Shown here: positions 24,726-34,180 of the stretch, piece after piece | Position numbering within the stretch: position 1 is the first letter of the stretch | How the letters are laid out: each line of letters starts with the position of its first letter | DNA from: Bacillus sp. NTK034 | GTDB taxonomy: Bacteria > Bacillota > Bacilli > Bacillales > Cytobacillaceae | Reading direction: 5' to 3' | NCBI RefSeq assembly: GCF_017303275.1 | Contig: NZ_JAFKOJ010000005.1 | Coordinates: 248,001 to 312,000, forward strand | Length of the DNA: 64,000 bases | Translations under genes and position numbers: made by a program | Notes under the pieces: generated by a model | Seen by the model: only the letters and a program-made list of their open reading frames with translations | Databases searched by the model: none | Told to the model about the DNA's origin: nothing

Positions 24726-25445
24726 ATGAAAAGTCCAATTGTTTCCATTCAAAGTGTATCCAAGATTTATGGAAAGCACCAGGTTTTAAAAGACATTAGC
24801 CTTGAGATTTACGAGGGCGAAATTTTTGGCCTGCTCGGTCCATCTGGAGCCGGCAAGACGACGCTTGTTAAACAGCTGGCAGGACTTGAGGTGCCATCAC
24901 AGGGGGAAAACTATATTTTCAGCGAAAAAATGCCCCAGCTGAACTTGATTAAAAGAATTGGCTATATGGCACAATCCGACGCCCTATACACCGAATTAAC
25001 AGCAAAGGAAAATCTTGATTTTTTCGCAGCACTGTATGGATTAAAAGGAAAAGAAAAAAAGCAGCGGATGAATGAGGTCATGGAAATTGTTTCGTTAACG
25101 GATCATCTCGGCAAGCTGGTTTCCGATTATTCAGGGGGTATGAAAAGAAGACTTTCCCTTGCCATCTCCCTTTTGCATAGTCCCGGTCTCCTCATCCTGG
25201 ATGAACCTACGGTAGGAATCGATCCTGTCCTCAGAAAAAGCATTTGGGAATCTTTTAACAGCCTGAAGGAGAATGGAACGACCATCCTGGTGACGACTCA
25301 TGTCATGGATGAAGCGGGAAAGTGCGACAGGCTGGGCATGATTAGAGACGGAGGGCTCATTGCAGCTGGAACACCGGAAGAATTAATGCAGCAAACCAGC
25401 TCTGCCAATATTGAAGATGCCTTCCTGGCATATGGAGGTGCTTAA
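24726..25445 (+). CDS. ABC transporter ATP-binding protein (ABC-2 type exporter)
   Basis: A 239-residue cytosolic ATPase: Walker A GPSGAGKTT, Q-loop MAQSDALY, signature YSGGMKRRLSLA, Walker B LLILDEPTVGID and the switch histidine in TTHVMDE. It energises the permease encoded next, most likely for drug or lipid export (NatA/YhcH-like class). The ATG at 24726 with AAGGAG is used, since the upstream GTG at 24693 lies inside operator O2. First gene of a three-gene operon with its own TetR regulator. Confidence 0.9.
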   Translation: MKSPIVSIQSVSKIYGKHQVLKDISLEIYEGEIFGLLGPSGAGKTTLVKQLAGLEVPSQGENYIFSEKMPQLNLIKRIGYMAQSDALYTELTAKENLDFFAALYGLKGKEKKQRMNEVMEIVSLTDHLGKLVSDYSGGMKRRLSLAISLLHSPGLLILDEPTVGIDPVLRKSIWESFNSLKENGTTILVTTHVMDEAGKCDRLGMIRDGGLIAAGTPEELMQQTSSANIEDAFLAYGGA

Positions 25446-25446
25446 T

Positions 25447-26475
25447 ATGAGGATCATGGCCCTGGTTATACGGATACTCCGCCAGATTGTAAGAGATAAA
25501 CGGACGATGGCTCTATTGATCTTCGCCCCTATCCTCGTCCTGACTATGCTTCACCTTGTGTTTAACGGAGATGAATATTCGCCTGAAATTGGCCTCGTTG
25601 ATATTCCTGAAAAGCTGGAGGCTCAGCTTAATCTTGAAAATGCCAAACTCAAACACTATGAAACAGAGAAGCTGGCAGAAAATGATTTATCAGACAAAAA
25701 GCTGGATGCATATCTGATATTTGATAAGATGCCGCCATCATTGGTTTTGGAAGGAAGCGACCCGAGTGTAAACGGAGCTGTGGTGAGATGGGTTCAGGAG
25801 GCATTGAAGCCATTGCAGCAAAATGGCATGAATCAGGAAATAAAGATCGATTATTTATTCGGCTCGGGCGACATGGGGCAGTTTGATTATTTCGGCCCGG
25901 TGCTGCTGGGATTCTTTGTTTTTTTCTTTGTATTCCTGATTGCCGGTGTTTCCTTTTTGAGAGAAAGAACAACTGGTACGCTTGAGCGGCTCTTGACCAG
26001 TCCGCTTCGGAGGTGGGAAATTGTTGCGGGATATATCATGGGATTTGGGATTTTCACCATGATCCAGGCTGCCATCATCGCCTGGTATGCAATCTATGTG
26101 CTTGGCATGCTGATGGAAGGATCTTTTGGCTATGTCCTGCTCATCACACTGCTTCTTTCGCTGACTGCATTGACTCTGGGAATCCTGCTGTCTTCTTTTG
26201 CCAATAACGAGCTGCAGATGATTCAATTCATCCCGCTTATTGTGGTTCCCCAGATCTTTTTCTCGGGGTTATTCAATCTGGAGACTATATCAGAGTGGCT
26301 AAGCTGGATCGGCCCTTTTACGCCTTTGTATTACGCTGCTGAAGCATTAAGAAATGTAATGGTGAGAGGCTTTGGATGGGAAATGATTTATAAAGATCTG
26401 CTTATGCTGCTCGCGTTCTCCTTCCTCTTTATGATATTGAATATCGCTGCTCTAAGACGGTACCGGAAAATTTAA
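25447..26475 (+). CDS. ABC-2 type transporter permease
   Basis: A 342-residue membrane subunit. One N-terminal transmembrane segment (about 20-40), an extracellular domain (about 45-145), then five segments with the ABC-2 signature FLRERTTGTLERLLTSPLRRWEIVAGY near residue 170. The ATG lies 1 bp after the ATPase stop, with GGAGGTG inside the upstream gene, so translation is coupled. It exports an unknown substrate; drug or antibiotic resistance is the usual role. Confidence 0.88.
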   Translation: MRIMALVIRILRQIVRDKRTMALLIFAPILVLTMLHLVFNGDEYSPEIGLVDIPEKLEAQLNLENAKLKHYETEKLAENDLSDKKLDAYLIFDKMPPSLVLEGSDPSVNGAVVRWVQEALKPLQQNGMNQEIKIDYLFGSGDMGQFDYFGPVLLGFFVFFFVFLIAGVSFLRERTTGTLERLLTSPLRRWEIVAGYIMGFGIFTMIQAAIIAWYAIYVLGMLMEGSFGYVLLITLLLSLTALTLGILLSSFANNELQMIQFIPLIVVPQIFFSGLFNLETISEWLSWIGPFTPLYYAAEALRNVMVRGFGWEMIYKDLLMLLAFSFLFMILNIAALRRYRKI

Positions 26476-26543
26476 AATTTCTTTTTGCAATTTCATTCCT
26501 TTATAATAATGCTATAGATTTTGCACGTATAAAGGAGTTAACC

Positions 26544-27194
26544 ATGCCAGAGCAGGATTCCATTTTAGAAGAGTTATTTCAGGAAGAAGAAAAACTTACG
26601 GAGAAGCAGAAGAAAATTATCATGGCTGCGATTGAATCGTTTTCCGAAAAAGGATTTGCAGCCACTTCGACAAGCGAAATCGCCAAGAAGGCTGGAGTGG
26701 CCGAAGGAACAATCTTCAGACACTATAAAACAAAAAAGGATTTACTGATGGGGATTGTTTCCCCTATGATGGCAAAGCTGATTGCTCCCTTTGTCATCAA
26801 GGATCTTTACAAAGTAATTGATCATAAATACGAGCGGTATGAAGATTTTTTAAGGGCTATGATGGAGAATCGGATTGAATTTCTTAAAAACAATGCCTCT
26901 TTGATAAAAATTCTTATACAGGAAATTCCGTTTCACCCGGAACTGAAGGAACAATTTAAAGAGCATATTGCCATGAAGGTGTTTGAACGCTTTGCCGGAT
27001 TGGTCGAATACTATCAAAAAAAAGGCCAGATTATTGAGATTCCAGCCTACAGCGCAGTAAGAATGACCTTTACTTCCATTTTCGGCTATTTAATTGCGAG
27101 GTATTTACTCTTGCCTGAAGCCAATTGGGATGATGAAAAGGAAACCGAACGGACCATTCAATTTATTATGCACGGCCTTTCAGCCAAAGACTAA
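26544..27194 (+). CDS. TetR/AcrR family regulator
   Basis: A 216-residue repressor with an N-terminal helix-turn-helix (IIMAAIESFSEKGFAATSTSEIAKKAGVAEGTIFRHYKTKKDLL, residues about 24-68) and a helical ligand domain. It is the last gene of the operon it very likely controls through the two TGAGTGATTACTCA operators ahead of the ATPase gene. AAAGGAG precedes the ATG. A terminator follows at once. Confidence 0.88.
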   Translation: MPEQDSILEELFQEEEKLTEKQKKIIMAAIESFSEKGFAATSTSEIAKKAGVAEGTIFRHYKTKKDLLMGIVSPMMAKLIAPFVIKDLYKVIDHKYERYEDFLRAMMENRIEFLKNNASLIKILIQEIPFHPELKEQFKEHIAMKVFERFAGLVEYYQKKGQIIEIPAYSAVRMTFTSIFGYLIARYLLLPEANWDDEKETERTIQFIMHGLSAKD

Positions 27195-27222
27195 AGCCTG
27201 GCACTGCTGCCAGGCTCTTTTT
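27195..27222 (+). terminator. terminator of the ABC-tetR operon
   Basis: AGCCTGGCA and TGCCAGGCT hairpin followed by CTTTTT; it overlaps the 3' end of the convergent gene. Confidence 0.8.
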
Positions 27223-28306
27223 ATATATCCAATAACCGAATTTGATAAAGTTTGTCATCCTTATCAAGCGGATTGCCGCGTCCGTCCGTATTGTTGCTGA
27301 TAAAATATAGCACATCTCCTTCAATAAAGACGTCCCGGATTCTTCCTAAGTTAGAAACCATTTTCCTGACTTTCTTTGTTTCCAGATCAAATTCAAGAAC
27401 GGCACTGCCTCTTAAGGCGGCAGTGTAAAGCTTGCCTTTATAATAGGCCATCCCGGAAGGAGCCCAGGTTTCATCATCACCGGAGGTAAACAGCGGCGAT
27501 TCCATGCCCTCCTTCGTTTCATTCCCTTTTATGACGGGCCATCCGTAATTTTTACCGGGAAGGATCTTATTTATTTCATCATTGGCCGATGGACCGTGCT
27601 CACTTTCATATAAAGTCCCATCCTCAGCCCATGCCAGCCCCTGCGGATTGCGGTGGCCGTAACTATAAATATAGGATCCGCTGAAAGGATTATCCCCCGG
27701 GACGCTTCCATCCAAATTCATTCTTAGGATTTTTCCTCCCAGAGAATTCACATCCTGAGCAATTTCAGGATCAGTGGCAGCATCGCCTGCAGTAGCATAA
27801 AGCTTTCCGTCAGGGCCAATTTCAAGCCGGCCTCCGTGGTGGAACTGCCCGCTCGGGATTTTATCGAGCAAAAGCTTCTCCTCTTTCCACGTTCCTTCTT
27901 GAAGCCTGAGAGTCACTATACGATTAAACTGACCTGAGGTGTTTTCATAGGTGTAATAGGCATATGCTTCGTTTGATTGTGAAAAATCAGGTGCCAGCAC
28001 AAATCCAAGCAAGCCAGCTTCGGAAGCAGTAGAAAGTTTTTTCGCAAGCTCAACCTGTTGACGTTCTTTCTTGCCATCCTCCACTTTTACAATGCTGCCC
28101 TGTCTTTCCGTCATGTAAAAGGTTTCGCCTGTTCTGGCAATGGACCAGGGAATATCAAGCTCATCTGCCAGTATTTTTGGCTCTTCACCGGCAGGAAGGC
28201 TGGCCTCCTGATCCTCAACCTGTTTCCCGCTATCATTCTCGCCGGTACTTGAGCAGCCAGTCAGCAGACCAAAAACCAGCAAACCTGCACCTAACACCTT
28301 TTTCAT
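27221..28306 (-). CDS. PQQ-type glucose/sorbosone dehydrogenase family lipoprotein
   Basis: A 361-residue exported lipoprotein (lipobox LLTGC, Cys18) with a six-bladed beta propeller of the GDH/Hedgehog-interacting family. Typical segments are LDIPWSIARTG, GLLGFVLAPDF, FHHGGRLEIGPDGKLYATAGDA, YSYGHRNPQGLAW and KNYGWPVIKG. Relatives oxidise sugars using PQQ or have lost activity; Bacillus usually does not make PQQ, so the cofactor is uncertain. ATG with GGGGG upstream. Confidence 0.82.
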   Translation of the reverse strand: MKKVLGAGLLVFGLLTGCSSTGENDSGKQVEDQEASLPAGEEPKILADELDIPWSIARTGETFYMTERQGSIVKVEDGKKERQQVELAKKLSTASEAGLLGFVLAPDFSQSNEAYAYYTYENTSGQFNRIVTLRLQEGTWKEEKLLLDKIPSGQFHHGGRLEIGPDGKLYATAGDAATDPEIAQDVNSLGGKILRMNLDGSVPGDNPFSGSYIYSYGHRNPQGLAWAEDGTLYESEHGPSANDEINKILPGKNYGWPVIKGNETKEGMESPLFTSGDDETWAPSGMAYYKGKLYTAALRGSAVLEFDLETKKVRKMVSNLGRIRDVFIEGDVLYFISNNTDGRGNPLDKDDKLYQIRLLDI

Positions 28307-28329
28307 CCAGCTTTCATCCCCCTTGAATT

Positions 28330-29187
28330 TTACTTCAGGACTTCCCGGATTGCCTTGGCAACACCGCTGTCTTCATTTGCAGATGTCACAGCATCACATT
28401 GTGCTTTTATTATTTCGTCGGCATTGCCCATGGCAACGGATCTTCCTGCGCGTTTGAACATGGACAAATCATTATAATTATCGCCAATTGCCATTGTCTC
28501 CAGAAGTGAAATGCCTTTTTCTTTTACAAAAGCTTCAAGGGCAATCCCCTTTTGGGCGTTCACACTTGTCAGCTCCAGGTTCTCATCCCCTGATGAACTT
28601 ACGGCCATACCTTCAAGCTTAAGCAAGTCTTCTTTGGCGGATACGAGAAAATCCGGTTCGAATGAGAAGGCAAGCAGCTTGTATATTTGGTGCTCGTCAC
28701 TGTTGAAAAGTTCGTCATAGCTGTTCACTTTTCGCACCAGCCCTTTTGTAAATCTTTCTTCGGCAGCTTTTGTCACTTCATCAATATCTGCTTCAGGATT
28801 TCCGCTTAAAAAGATGTCGACAATGATGGAGACGCCGCGGTCTTCATCAATTGTATATGTACCCTGGTTTGTGTATACCTCGAAATAAACGTTGTTCTTC
28901 ACAAGGATATAGGCCGCTTTTTTCGCCAGGTCCTTGTCGAGCGGGTTGGAGGATACGACTTTTCCATCTGCAGCCCTTACTTCTGCCCCGTTTGCACAAA
29001 TAATCGGGCAGGAGATGCCGGCTTCATCGAGGACGAAGCTTGCTTCGAAGTAGGAGCGCCCGGTTGCGATGACTACTTCGACTCCTTTTTCCTGTGCTGT
29101 TTTAATGGCCTCGATATTATCAGGCGTGATTTTCTGTGTGGCGGTTAAAAGGGTACCGTCCATATCACTGGCAATGCATTTGATCAT
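28330..29187 (-). CDS. Cof-type HAD-IIB phosphatase
   Basis: A 286-residue HAD-superfamily hydrolase with a C2B cap. Motif I is DMDGTLLTATQKI (nucleophile and acid Asp), motif II is ATGRSY, and motif IV is IGDNYNDLSMF near residue 235. Such enzymes dephosphorylate sugar phosphates, FMN or similar small molecules; the substrate cannot be predicted. Two adjacent ATGs (29193, 29187) follow AAGGTG; the second has better spacing. It lies 23 bp from the lipoprotein gene on the same strand. Confidence 0.85.
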   Translation of the reverse strand: MIKCIASDMDGTLLTATQKITPDNIEAIKTAQEKGVEVVIATGRSYFEASFVLDEAGISCPIICANGAEVRAADGKVVSSNPLDKDLAKKAAYILVKNNVYFEVYTNQGTYTIDEDRGVSIIVDIFLSGNPEADIDEVTKAAEERFTKGLVRKVNSYDELFNSDEHQIYKLLAFSFEPDFLVSAKEDLLKLEGMAVSSSGDENLELTSVNAQKGIALEAFVKEKGISLLETMAIGDNYNDLSMFKRAGRSVAMGNADEIIKAQCDAVTSANEDSGVAKAIREVLK

Positions 29188-29289
29188 TATCATTTCACCT
29201 TCTGGCTGTAGTATTTTTACTGAAAAACTTATTTGCCATTCTAACATGTTCTTTGGGTTATTTTAAATAATTGCTCTTTCTCCAGGAAT

Positions 29290-29952
29290 CTATCCTAAAT
29301 ATTTACTCCCTTCCCTAATGCTCAATTTGGCAAGTGTGTTTGATTCAATAAACCTTTTAACTGATTCAGGGTTTGTTTTGGAGTATTCCCTGAGCGCCCA
29401 GCCGATGGCTTTTTGGATGAAGAATTCTTTGCTGTCATTGTTTTGCATGATGTAGCGGTATAGCAGGTCTTCGTCTGTGCTGGTTTTGTATTTTAGCTGA
29501 AAAAGAATGGCTGTCCTGCGGAGCCACATATTTTCGCTGGTTGCCCATCCCTCTATTTTTTCGGGGATGACTTCCGGGTTTTTAGACGCGATGGCACCTA
29601 CTGCATGGGTGGCCAGCATGTCAACGGTATCCCACCAGGATTTTGTTGTGATCAGCTTTTCGATTAATGCCAGATGGTTTTTGTCCAGTTTCCTGGTGAA
29701 TTTTCCAATGTAATCGAGGGCGGAAGCCTGGTATTCACGCTCCTCCATGTCCCATAAGGCTTCCACAAATTCCGGATTAAACTCCTTCTTCAGCAGGCCT
29801 GTCTTATTGAAGAATTCTTTTAATAGAGTTCTTCTTTCAGGTGCCTTAATTCCCAGAAAGGAAAAGTGGTTTTTCATATAGTTTTGCATGGGGACTGCTT
29901 TTTCTGCGTCTTTGTTTTTTTCAAAAAGCTCTCTTAATAATTGGGTATCCAT
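29290..29952 (-). CDS. DNA alkylation repair protein (AlkD-like)
   Basis: A 220-residue HEAT-like-repeat DNA glycosylase family member that removes bulky or cationic alkylated bases. Family marks are LGIKAPERRTLLKEF, EYQASALDYIG, TTKSWWDTVDMLATHAVG and FFIQKAIGWALREYSK, including the Trp and Asp residues that contact the lesion in AlkD. ATG with AAAAGGAG. No adjacent ada/alk genes. Confidence 0.88.
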   Translation of the reverse strand: MDTQLLRELFEKNKDAEKAVPMQNYMKNHFSFLGIKAPERRTLLKEFFNKTGLLKKEFNPEFVEALWDMEEREYQASALDYIGKFTRKLDKNHLALIEKLITTKSWWDTVDMLATHAVGAIASKNPEVIPEKIEGWATSENMWLRRTAILFQLKYKTSTDEDLLYRYIMQNNDSKEFFIQKAIGWALREYSKTNPESVKRFIESNTLAKLSIREGSKYLG

Positions 29953-30170
29953 ATAAGCACTCCTTTTTACATCAATGCAGGTTTATGTCATCATGTTAAG
30001 GGTAAGGTACTGTAGAGATTTGTTGCTTTCTCCGTTTTTGGACAGCTTTCCCTCTTCTATTTAATTCCATTTTATAGAGTTGTGCCTGCATTTTACAAAT
30101 CCCAATGAATGATTAGACAGAAAAGAAGACCAAAATACAAATGTGATTGACTACTTTAGGGGGGATTTTA

Positions 30171-31685
30171 TTGAATGATAAATCCGGCAGTATTAACAGT
30201 GTATTTTGGGTTTCAGCCGTTGTTATAACGCTATTAGTGTTACTGGGAGCCCTGGCTCCAAATTTGTTTGCCAGTGCTGCAACAAAAGCTTTCGATTTTA
30301 CTACATACGCATTTGGCTGGTTTTACTTAATTTCGGTCTTGTTTTTTGTCTTATTCTGTATCTTTCTGGCTATCAGCAAATATGGCCGCATCAAGCTTGG
30401 GCATGATGAAGATAATGCGGATTATCCCTTTTTCACATGGATTGGGATGTTATTTAGCGCAGGCTTTGGAATTGGATTGGTTTTCTGGGGGATTGCCGAG
30501 CCAATGAGCCATTATTTCACCCCGCCAAGACAGGGCATGGATCCTTTAACTACAGATGCTGCCCGCGAGGCGATGGGCTACTCCTTTTTCCACTGGGGTG
30601 TCAGCCAATGGTCTGTATTTACGATCGTCGGACTGGCAATGGGGTATTTCCAATTTAGAAAGAAAGAAAACGGATTGGTCTCTACGACTTTAACTCCTTT
30701 ATTCAGCAAGAAAAAGGATCCTGTTCTGCTGAAAAAGATCATTGATATCCTGGCTGTTATTGCAACGGTCATGGGGGTTGCAACCTCGCTTGGACTGGGC
30801 ATTCTGCAAATTAACGGGGGACTTGACGCTGTATTCGGAATTGAGCAGAGTACTATGACTCAAATTCTGATTATTGCGGTAATGACTTCTTTATTTCTTC
30901 TGTCTTCCTCGACAGGACTTGATAAGGGCATCAAATACTTGAGCAACTTAAATCTTGGATTGGCACTTCTCCTTATGATTTTCGTTCTGGTTACCGGCCC
31001 AACGGTGTTCATCTTAAATACCTTTACACTCGGAATTGGGGATTATATTTCGAATTTTATTAATTTAAGCCTGCGAATGACCCCCTACAAGGGAGGAACA
31101 TGGATCCGCGACTGGACCATTTTTTACTGGGCATGGGCCATTGCCTGGTCCCCTTTTGTCGGAGCCTTTATTGCCCGGGTTTCCAGGGGGAGAACAATCC
31201 GCGAATTTGTGATAGGCGTCCTGATCGTTCCTCCGCTTATCGCGCTTGTATGGATTGCCGTATTTGGCGGAACAGCACTGCATTTTGATTTATTCAGCGG
31301 AACGCAGATTGCTGAAGCCGTTAACAGCGATGTGACTTCTGCTTTATTCCAAACCTATAACCATTTGCCTTTCAGCTTTTTGGTTTCTGTGCTTTCCATT
31401 CTGCTGATTCTCACGTTCTTAATTACATCAGCCGATTCAGCAACGTATATTTTGGGTGTTATGACAGCCAATGGCACTTTGACACCGCCGCTTTTCCCGC
31501 GAATTGTGTGGGGCATTTTAATGGGAGCCATTGCCGCAGTCCTGCTATTAAGCAGCGGACTCGAAGGCCTGCAGACAGCCTCACTGGTGTCGGCACTTCC
31601 GTTCACTATCATTCTGATATTCATGTGCGTATCGCTGCTGAAAATGCTGCGCAAGGAAACGATTCCTGTCAGGCAGAAAAAATAA
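30171..31685 (+). CDS. BCCT family glycine betaine/choline transporter (OpuD-like)
   Basis: A 504-residue secondary carrier with 12 membrane segments, sodium-driven, taking up betaine-type osmoprotectants. The BCCT hallmark lies near residues 315-340 (WTIFYWAWAIAWSPFVGAFIARVSRGRTIREF), with GFGIGLVFWGIAEP in the first half. Substrate choice is inferred from family. The start is TTG at 30171 behind AGGGGGG. Single-gene unit with its own terminator. Confidence 0.9.
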   Translation: MNDKSGSINSVFWVSAVVITLLVLLGALAPNLFASAATKAFDFTTYAFGWFYLISVLFFVLFCIFLAISKYGRIKLGHDEDNADYPFFTWIGMLFSAGFGIGLVFWGIAEPMSHYFTPPRQGMDPLTTDAAREAMGYSFFHWGVSQWSVFTIVGLAMGYFQFRKKENGLVSTTLTPLFSKKKDPVLLKKIIDILAVIATVMGVATSLGLGILQINGGLDAVFGIEQSTMTQILIIAVMTSLFLLSSSTGLDKGIKYLSNLNLGLALLLMIFVLVTGPTVFILNTFTLGIGDYISNFINLSLRMTPYKGGTWIRDWTIFYWAWAIAWSPFVGAFIARVSRGRTIREFVIGVLIVPPLIALVWIAVFGGTALHFDLFSGTQIAEAVNSDVTSALFQTYNHLPFSFLVSVLSILLILTFLITSADSATYILGVMTANGTLTPPLFPRIVWGILMGAIAAVLLLSSGLEGLQTASLVSALPFTIILIFMCVSLLKMLRKETIPVRQKK

Positions 31686-31689
31686 CGGG

Positions 31690-31720
31690 GCAGACCTCTG
31701 TAAAAGGAGGTCTGTTTTTT
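31690..31720 (+). terminator. terminator of the BCCT gene
   Basis: GCAGACCTC and GGAGGTCTG hairpin followed by TTTTTT. Confidence 0.8.
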
Positions 31721-31768
31721 CACTTATAAGTCCGTATTAGGACCAGGTTCGGATTGTTTTATAAATTA

Positions 31769-32257
31769 TCATTTCACCTTTACCAACTGCCCCACACATT
31801 CTTCTCCCTCCTCCATTCTGGAAGTCTCCTGAACATCAAATTGATAATCACGATACACCTTTTGCCAAAAGCGGACGGCAGGCGTGTTTCGTTTTAATTG
31901 CTCGATATAGTAGGTACCCTTATAGTCACTAAAAAGCAGTTCGACAGCAGCTTGTCCCACTTTTTTCCCTCTGAACGAGTTGTATAGGAAAAAGTCATTG
32001 ATGCAGTAATCTGCTTTTTTTAGAAAAGGAGCACGTAAAAGCAGCAGGAATCCTGCCAGTTTGTCATCAGCTTTAATGAGGTATGGTTCAATGCCTTCTT
32101 TGTCCCATATTAATGAGAAGGCATCAAATTCGAATGTGCCGTCTTCATTTACTTCCAATGCATCAGTGTATTTTGTTAAATCGTGCAGATAGAATGCATA
32201 CAGGTTTCTTATGATGTCCTGTTCCCCGCTTGCCGCTTTCACTATTTTAACGTCCAT
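31769..32257 (-). CDS. GNAT family N-acetyltransferase
   Basis: A 162-residue acetyl-CoA-dependent transferase with the GNAT fold. The cofactor loop is FRGKKVGQAAVELLF (residues about 95-110), preceded by the strand YCINDFFLYNS and followed by NTPAVRFWQKVY. The acceptor is unknown. ATG with AAAAGGAG. Single gene divergent from the AtoE-like carrier. Confidence 0.8.
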   Translation of the reverse strand: MDVKIVKAASGEQDIIRNLYAFYLHDLTKYTDALEVNEDGTFEFDAFSLIWDKEGIEPYLIKADDKLAGFLLLLRAPFLKKADYCINDFFLYNSFRGKKVGQAAVELLFSDYKGTYYIEQLKRNTPAVRFWQKVYRDYQFDVQETSRMEEGEECVGQLVKVK

Positions 32258-32405
32258 GTCCCCAGTCTCCTTTTCGGAAGTATACTCTCTAAATTTAAAG
32301 GGTCAAAGCATTTTAGACAAGATTTATTTCAGAAAAGAAGGAATAAATTGAATTTTACAGAAAATATACTAGGTTCGAGAAATATATTTTTTAGGGGGTT
32401 GCATC

Positions 32406-33725
32406 ATGAAAGTACTGGTTTCTTTCTTTAACCGCATTATGCAGCGGTATTTGCCGGATCCATTTTTATTTGTTATTATCCTAACTTTTGCGGTTTTTGG
32501 ATTAGGCTTGATTTTTACAGATAATGGACCTTATCAGATGGTTCAGCATTGGGGGAATGGGTTTTGGGGCCTCTTGACTTTTTCCATGCAGATGGTGCTG
32601 GTTTTAGTCACAGGTCATGTATTGGCCAGCAGCACGATCTTTAAAAGAGGGTTAGGTGCAATGGCATCATTAGCCAAGTCACCCGGCCAGGCCATCCTTA
32701 TTGTGTCATTCGTCTCAATGATTGCAAGCTTAATTAACTGGGGATTTGGTCTCGTGATCGGCGCCTTATTTGCTAAAGAGCTTGCCAAAAAAGTAAAAAA
32801 TGTAGATTATCGTCTGTTGATTGCAAGCGCTTACTCAGGCTTCGTTGTCTGGCACGGAGGAATTTCCGGTTCGATTCCATTGACCATTGCTACACCTGGA
32901 CACTTCTCTGAAGATATGATTGGCGTCATCTCTACTGACCAGACCATTTTTGCCGGCTTCAATATTTTTATTGTCGTCGCACTTTTATTGGTTTTGCCTT
33001 TTGTAAACCGCTTTATGATGCCGTCTAAAAAGGAGACCATTGTGGTCGACCCTGCTCTTCTTCAAGAAGACATCCAGGCAGCTTCACTTGAAAAAGGGGC
33101 AATGACACCTGCTGAACGCCTGGAAAACAGCCGCATCATCTCATTGCTCGCCGGAATTTTTGGACTTGTATTCTTATTTTATTATTTCGCTTCAAAGGGG
33201 TTTAACCTGAACCTTGATATCGTGAATTTCTTATTCCTGTTCCTGGGCATCCTTTTCCATGGAACACCTAAAAGGTTCCTCGAAGCTGTCCTTAATGCAG
33301 TGAAAGGGGCCAGCGGAATTATTATTCAGTTTCCGTTTTATGCCGGAATCATGGGCATGATGACTGCCTCAGGGCTGGCAGCGGTTATGTCCGAAGCGTT
33401 TGTCAGCATTTCGAATGATTACACATTCCATTTCTTCACGTTCTTAAGCGCGGGGCTTGTGAACTTCTTTGTTCCTTCCGGAGGAGGCCAGTGGGCTGTT
33501 CAGGCACCCATTATGCTTGAGGCCGCTCAGTCAATGGGGGCTTCCATCCCTAAGACAGCCATGGCTGTCGCATGGGGCGATGCCTGGACCAACTTAATCC
33601 AGCCTTTCTGGGCGCTGCCGGCACTCGCCATTGCAGGCTTAAAGGCAAAAGATATCATGGGATTCTGCGTTCTGACCCTGCTGGTCAGCGGCGTGATTAT
33701 TTCAATAGGTTTTTTATTATTTTAA
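32406..33725 (+). CDS. short-chain fatty acid transporter family (AtoE-like)
   Basis: A 439-residue carrier with about 10-11 membrane segments. Family signatures are RYLPDPFLFVIILTF at the N-terminus, INWGFGLVIGALFAKE, the loop SAYSGFVVWHGGISGSIPLTIATPGH and FFVPSGGGQWAVQAPI near residue 360. E. coli AtoE imports short-chain fatty acids such as acetoacetate or butyrate; the same role is inferred. AGGGGG before ATG; terminator follows. Confidence 0.85.
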   Translation: MKVLVSFFNRIMQRYLPDPFLFVIILTFAVFGLGLIFTDNGPYQMVQHWGNGFWGLLTFSMQMVLVLVTGHVLASSTIFKRGLGAMASLAKSPGQAILIVSFVSMIASLINWGFGLVIGALFAKELAKKVKNVDYRLLIASAYSGFVVWHGGISGSIPLTIATPGHFSEDMIGVISTDQTIFAGFNIFIVVALLLVLPFVNRFMMPSKKETIVVDPALLQEDIQAASLEKGAMTPAERLENSRIISLLAGIFGLVFLFYYFASKGFNLNLDIVNFLFLFLGILFHGTPKRFLEAVLNAVKGASGIIIQFPFYAGIMGMMTASGLAAVMSEAFVSISNDYTFHFFTFLSAGLVNFFVPSGGGQWAVQAPIMLEAAQSMGASIPKTAMAVAWGDAWTNLIQPFWALPALAIAGLKAKDIMGFCVLTLLVSGVIISIGFLLF

Positions 33726-33728
33726 AGG

Positions 33729-33760
33729 TAAAGAGCATGGCATCCGCCATGCTCTTCTAT
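33729..33760 (+). terminator. terminator of the AtoE-like gene
   Basis: AGAGCATGGC and GCCATGCTCT stem with ATCC loop and a T-rich tail. Confidence 0.75.
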
Positions 33761-33792
33761 TATGAGATAATGTGTAATTTATGAATTTTGAT

Positions 33793-33906
33793 AGCTGTCT
33801 AGCTCTACTGGGAACGCTTCGGCAGCATCATCATCGCACGACTAAAAGCGAGGAGCACCTACCCCCTCGAGGTGTCGGGGGTAGCCAAGGCGCTTCCGCT
33901 TTTCTT
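33793..33906. repeat. AAAGCGGAAGCGCC element, long form, minus orientation
   Basis: On the minus strand: AAGAAAAGCGGAAGCGCC, a CGACACCTCGAGGGGG core, then CGTGCGATGATGATGCTGCC, GAAGCGTTCCC and AGAGCTAGACAGC at the far end. About 114 bp, nearly intact. Confidence 0.75.
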
Positions 33907-34099
33907 ATGACATTCCGTTATGATGATCATTTTTCATGTTATGCATATAAGACTCAATGTAGGCTCTCTCTGACTCAGATACATGCTTTTCATTTTCCTC
34001 AGGGTCAAAATCGTCAATTCCATGCTTTTTATGCCACCAGTCCACAAACATTCCTGCACCCAGCAATACTGCACAAAAGCCCAGCAAATATAGAATCAA
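33905..34099 (-). CDS. small membrane-anchored protein, unknown
   Basis: A 64-residue protein: one N-terminal membrane helix (about residues 2-22) followed by a charged, His-rich tail (WWHKKHGIDDFDPEENEK...HNMKNDHHNGM). I do not recognise the family. The start is uncertain: a TTG at 34099 with GAGAGG upstream is chosen; a GTG at 34108 is also possible. The repeat at 33793-33906 abuts its stop codon. Confidence 0.5.
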   Translation of the reverse strand: MILYLLGFCAVLLGAGMFVDWWHKKHGIDDFDPEENEKHVSESERAYIESYMHNMKNDHHNGMS

Positions 34100-34180
34100 T
34101 TTGATCACCTCTCTACAGTATATAAATTTTTCAGAAAATATTGACATATTAGCCGAGCCTATTTTTGCTAGTGCTGCAAC